Shown here: one piece after another, positions 6,875 to 8,666 of the stretch
How positions within the stretch are numbered: the stretch's first letter is position 1
Layout: every line of letters starts with the position of its first letter
Origin: an uncultured Eubacteriales bacterium
GTDB taxonomy: Bacteria > Bacillota > Clostridia > Monoglobales > Firm-18
NCBI GenBank assembly: GCA_905210885.1
Contig: CAJLYO010000065.1
Span: forward strand, 1-8,666
DNA length: 8,666 bases
Reading direction: 5' to 3'
Program-made: the position numbers and the translations under genes
Notes under the pieces: generated by a model
What the model was told of the DNA's origin: nothing
The model's database searches: none
The model's input: only the letters and a program-made list of their open reading frames with translations

Positions 6875-8133
6875 TTCGCGTCGCCCTCCCCTTTAAGAAA
6901 GTATACGGTGTCGAGTTTTACCTGCCGTGCCGCCTCTTTTACCTGTTCCGGAGTGGTGCGGTCTATCATGAGAATAAGCTCCTCAAGGCTTATAACTCTG
7001 CCGCTTACGATTTTGCCCAGATAATATTCCGCAGTGCCGAAGGCGCTGTCTGTTATTGAGCGCAGATTGTTCACCGTGCCGAGCTTTGCGGCGTTAAATT
7101 CCTCTTCGGAAATTACGCCGTTTTCCATGTCCTTCATCTGGCACAGAATTTCGTCATAGGCTTTTTGAAAATTCGCGGTTTCTATACCGGAATTTATAAA
7201 CATAACGCCCTTTAAGCAGTCTGCCGCCGATGAAGCATAATAGCACAGAGACAGCTTTTCACGAACGTTGTTGAAAAGTTTTGAGAAAATGCCGCCGCCG
7301 AGAATTGCGTTATATAAAATCATCGCCGGGTAAAGCTCGCTGTTGTTTGTTATGCCGGTGCGGAAGCCCATTGAAAGCTTGCCCTGGGCAACAGGCTCCG
7401 TTTCTGTTATGTTCTTTACTTCTCCGGCGTTTAAAATTTCGCATTTTGCGTAGCCGGGATACTTAATTTCAATATCCCTGTACATTTCCGATACAGCATT
7501 TTTCGCAATATCAATATCGATATCGCCGCACAGGAAAATGTCCGTTCCGGAAGCTAAAATAATATCCTTGTAGTGCGAAAACAGCTCGGAATCGGTGATT
7601 TCGTCAACCTTTTCCGCAAAGCCGTAGCGCGGAATGCCGTATGCCTCGTTTTCACACATGCACTGTATGCAGCGCGCCTGGGCGTACTGCCGTTTGTCAT
7701 TTTTCTGGGCGAGAATAAGGGATTTTAAATTCTCTTTTTCTTGGTTTACATAATCCGGGTTGAAGCTGTCCTGCTTTAAAATCATGCTGTCGGCAATTTT
7801 AAATATTTCTTTTAAAATCTCGGGATGTCCCGGAACAAATTTTTCGTTTGCAAAGGAAAACGAAACGGTGATTATCTGATTATCACCCTTTTTCTTTATG
7901 CCGGTATCAACCTCTGCGCCGTACAGCTCGGACATGGCGTTTGAAAGCTCCATGCTGGTTTTGTAAACAGGGCAGCCGCGGCGGATAACGGAAGAAACAA
8001 GTGCGTTTTTCGTTACCTCGCCCTTTTCGAGAGGACGGCGGATAAAAAACGTCAGATTTGCGGTTTTAAATTTGTCGGTTTTTAAATAATGAAGGGTTAC
8101 GCCCTTTTTTATGTCATAGCTTTTATATTCCAA
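6871..8133 (-). CDS. ymfF: M16-family peptidase-like protein, YmfF type (zinc-less partner)
   Basis: This 420-aa two-domain M16 homologue lacks the zinc motif: the region where HxxEH would stand (about 40-55, KNALVSSVIRRGCPVY) has no His/Glu pair. It keeps LSNAMSELYGAEVD (63-76) and a well-preserved substrate-binding motif SKLFNNVREKLSLCYY (284-299), with R291 and Y298 or Y299. This fits a catalytic partner that lends Arg/Tyr to YmfH's zinc site. The start is TTG at 8133: an in-frame TGA lies 12 nt upstream and no ATG/GTG fits. AGAGGAG (8152-8146) stands 12 nt before it, a rather long gap that may mean modest translation. ymfH follows with a 4-nt overlap. Databases name this group 'EF-P 5-aminopentanol modification-associated protein YfmF'. 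The next gene upstream ends 60 nt away, with a hairpin between. Confidence 0.92.
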   Translation of the reverse strand: MEYKSYDIKKGVTLHYLKTDKFKTANLTFFIRRPLEKGEVTKNALVSSVIRRGCPVYKTSMELSNAMSELYGAEVDTGIKKKGDNQIITVSFSFANEKFVPGHPEILKEIFKIADSMILKQDSFNPDYVNQEKENLKSLILAQKNDKRQYAQARCIQCMCENEAYGIPRYGFAEKVDEITDSELFSHYKDIILASGTDIFLCGDIDIDIAKNAVSEMYRDIEIKYPGYAKCEILNAGEVKNITETEPVAQGKLSMGFRTGITNNSELYPAMILYNAILGGGIFSKLFNNVREKLSLCYYASSAADCLKGVMFINSGIETANFQKAYDEILCQMKDMENGVISEEEFNAAKLGTVNNLRSITDSAFGTAEYYLGKIVSGRVISLEELILMIDRTTPEQVKEAARQVKLDTVYFLKGEGDAK

Positions 8134-8145
8134 TGATGCTTTTCA

Positions 8146-8152
8146 CTCCTCT
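8146..8152 (-). promoter_or_regulatory. Ribosome binding site of ymfF, widely spaced from a TTG start
   Basis: AGAGGAG on the minus strand is separated by 12 nt from the TTG at 8133-8131. It is the only Shine-Dalgarno candidate in the short leader, and an in-frame TGA between it and the TTG rules out a longer protein. Confidence 0.6.
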
Positions 8153-8160
8153 AAATTATT

Positions 8161-8206
8161 TGAGCCGAACTCATAAGCGGTTCGGCTCATTTGTTATTTT
8201 ATTTTT
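8161..8206. terminator. Hairpin between the membrane-protein gene and ymfF, orientation uncertain
   Basis: A perfect 10-bp inverted repeat, TGAGCCGAAC (8161-8170) and GTTCGGCTCA (8180-8189), has a 9-nt loop. Read on the minus strand it lies 4 nt after the stop of the 152-aa gene but is followed only by AATAATTTAG, a poor T tract. Read on the plus strand it is followed by a T-rich run (8190-8206) that overlaps the tail of that gene. It could be a partial terminator or attenuator before ymfF, or a two-way terminator. Confidence 0.5.
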
Positions 8207-8652
8207 GCATACCTTACAAAATATGCGATAAATTCAACCACTGTTGCAATGCCGATTATCATAAACAGAACAAGCATCGCACGGCGCGCGTTGTAAAACG
8301 GAAGGCTTATGCGGGATATGTTCATAAATGTTTCAACACCTATGCACCAAAACATTCCGGCGGCGGATATGAACATGTAAATCGCGGCGGTTTTAAAGCC
8401 GCTTCTCTGCTTAGTTTTGTACATGTAAATAAAATATATACCCAAAACCGCAAAAATTCCGAACAGCGTCCATATTATCGCCGGCATTGCCGTGCCTATT
8501 CCGGCACCGTATTTAAACATTCTGCCGTTATATATATACAGCATAAGCATAGCGGCAAAAATCGAATAGGTAAATTGCAGAAGAAAGTCGTTTACAATCT
8601 TTTCCTTTGTTAAGTTTTTCAAAGCCTTATCCTTTTTGACTTTGTTATTCAT
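8194..8652 (-). CDS. Four-helix membrane protein of unknown function
   Basis: I do not recognise this 152-aa protein. It starts at ATG 8652 behind AGAGG, which is just inside the right edge with a gap of about 9 nt. The N-terminus (MNNKVKKDKALKNLTKEKIV) is strongly basic and would stay in the cytoplasm. Four hydrophobic helices follow at about 23-41, 54-78, 88-107 and 124-146, ending in RYAKIK, so both ends are predicted to lie inside. The loops are short and basic (KTKQRSGFK at 79-87, NARR at 121-124), with no catalytic motif, Cys pair or signal-peptidase site visible. It reads in the same direction as ymfF, ymfH and bofA and may head that transcript, though the hairpin after its stop could separate them. 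Confidence is high that it is a gene, and none is claimed for its function. Confidence 0.85.
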   Translation of the reverse strand: MNNKVKKDKALKNLTKEKIVNDFLLQFTYSIFAAMLMLYIYNGRMFKYGAGIGTAMPAIIWTLFGIFAVLGIYFIYMYKTKQRSGFKTAAIYMFISAAGMFWCIGVETFMNISRISLPFYNARRAMLVLFMIIGIATVVEFIAYFVRYAKIK

Positions 8653-8666
8653 TTTATCAAACCTCT

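Noticed and set aside
8191..8613. Plus-strand 140-aa frame opposite the 152-aa membrane-protein gene
   Set aside because: The minus-strand frame has a ribosome binding site and a clean four-helix membrane pattern. The plus-strand product is Lys/Tyr/Cys/His-rich and irregular, as expected of a shadow.

Overview
This 8.7 kb window is a chromosomal segment of an endospore-forming, Gram-positive anaerobe, most likely a member of the Clostridia. Three sporulation genes (spoVAD, spoVAE, bofA), an RNase Y gene, an M16 peptidase pair of the YmfF/YmfH type, strong GAGGTGA/GGAGGTGA ribosome binding sites and moderate-to-low GC all point that way. There is no sign of phage, insertion sequence, CRISPR, tRNA or rRNA. 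I see no clear new system: the content is housekeeping and sporulation, with a few local oddities.

Left part, plus strand: rny (RNase Y, start just outside the window) ends in a hairpin terminator. It is followed by a 634-aa membrane-anchored nucleotide-sugar 4,6-dehydratase of the CapD/FlaA1/PglF type, which ends in a textbook terminator.

Middle: a 51-aa minus-strand gene (3597-3752) lies tail-to-tail with the dehydratase and head-to-head with spoVAD. The 72-bp divergent spacer contains two near-identical ribosome binding sites in mirror orientation. spoVAD and spoVAE then run as a tight pair on the plus strand. The usual partner spoVAC is not adjacent.

Right part, all minus strand, read from the right edge leftward: a 152-aa four-helix membrane protein of unknown function, a hairpin, ymfF (TTG start), ymfH (4-nt overlap with ymfF), and bofA 43 nt behind ymfH. 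bofA converges on spoVAE across a 109-bp gap. The YmfF/YmfH pair looks like a split-active-site M16 peptidase: YmfH carries the zinc motif HFLEH, and YmfF carries the Arg/Tyr substrate-binding motif that YmfH has lost. SpoVAD/SpoVAE serve dipicolinic acid handling in the forespore. BofA restrains pro-sigma-K processing in the mother cell. The window therefore joins forespore and mother-cell sporulation genes end to end.
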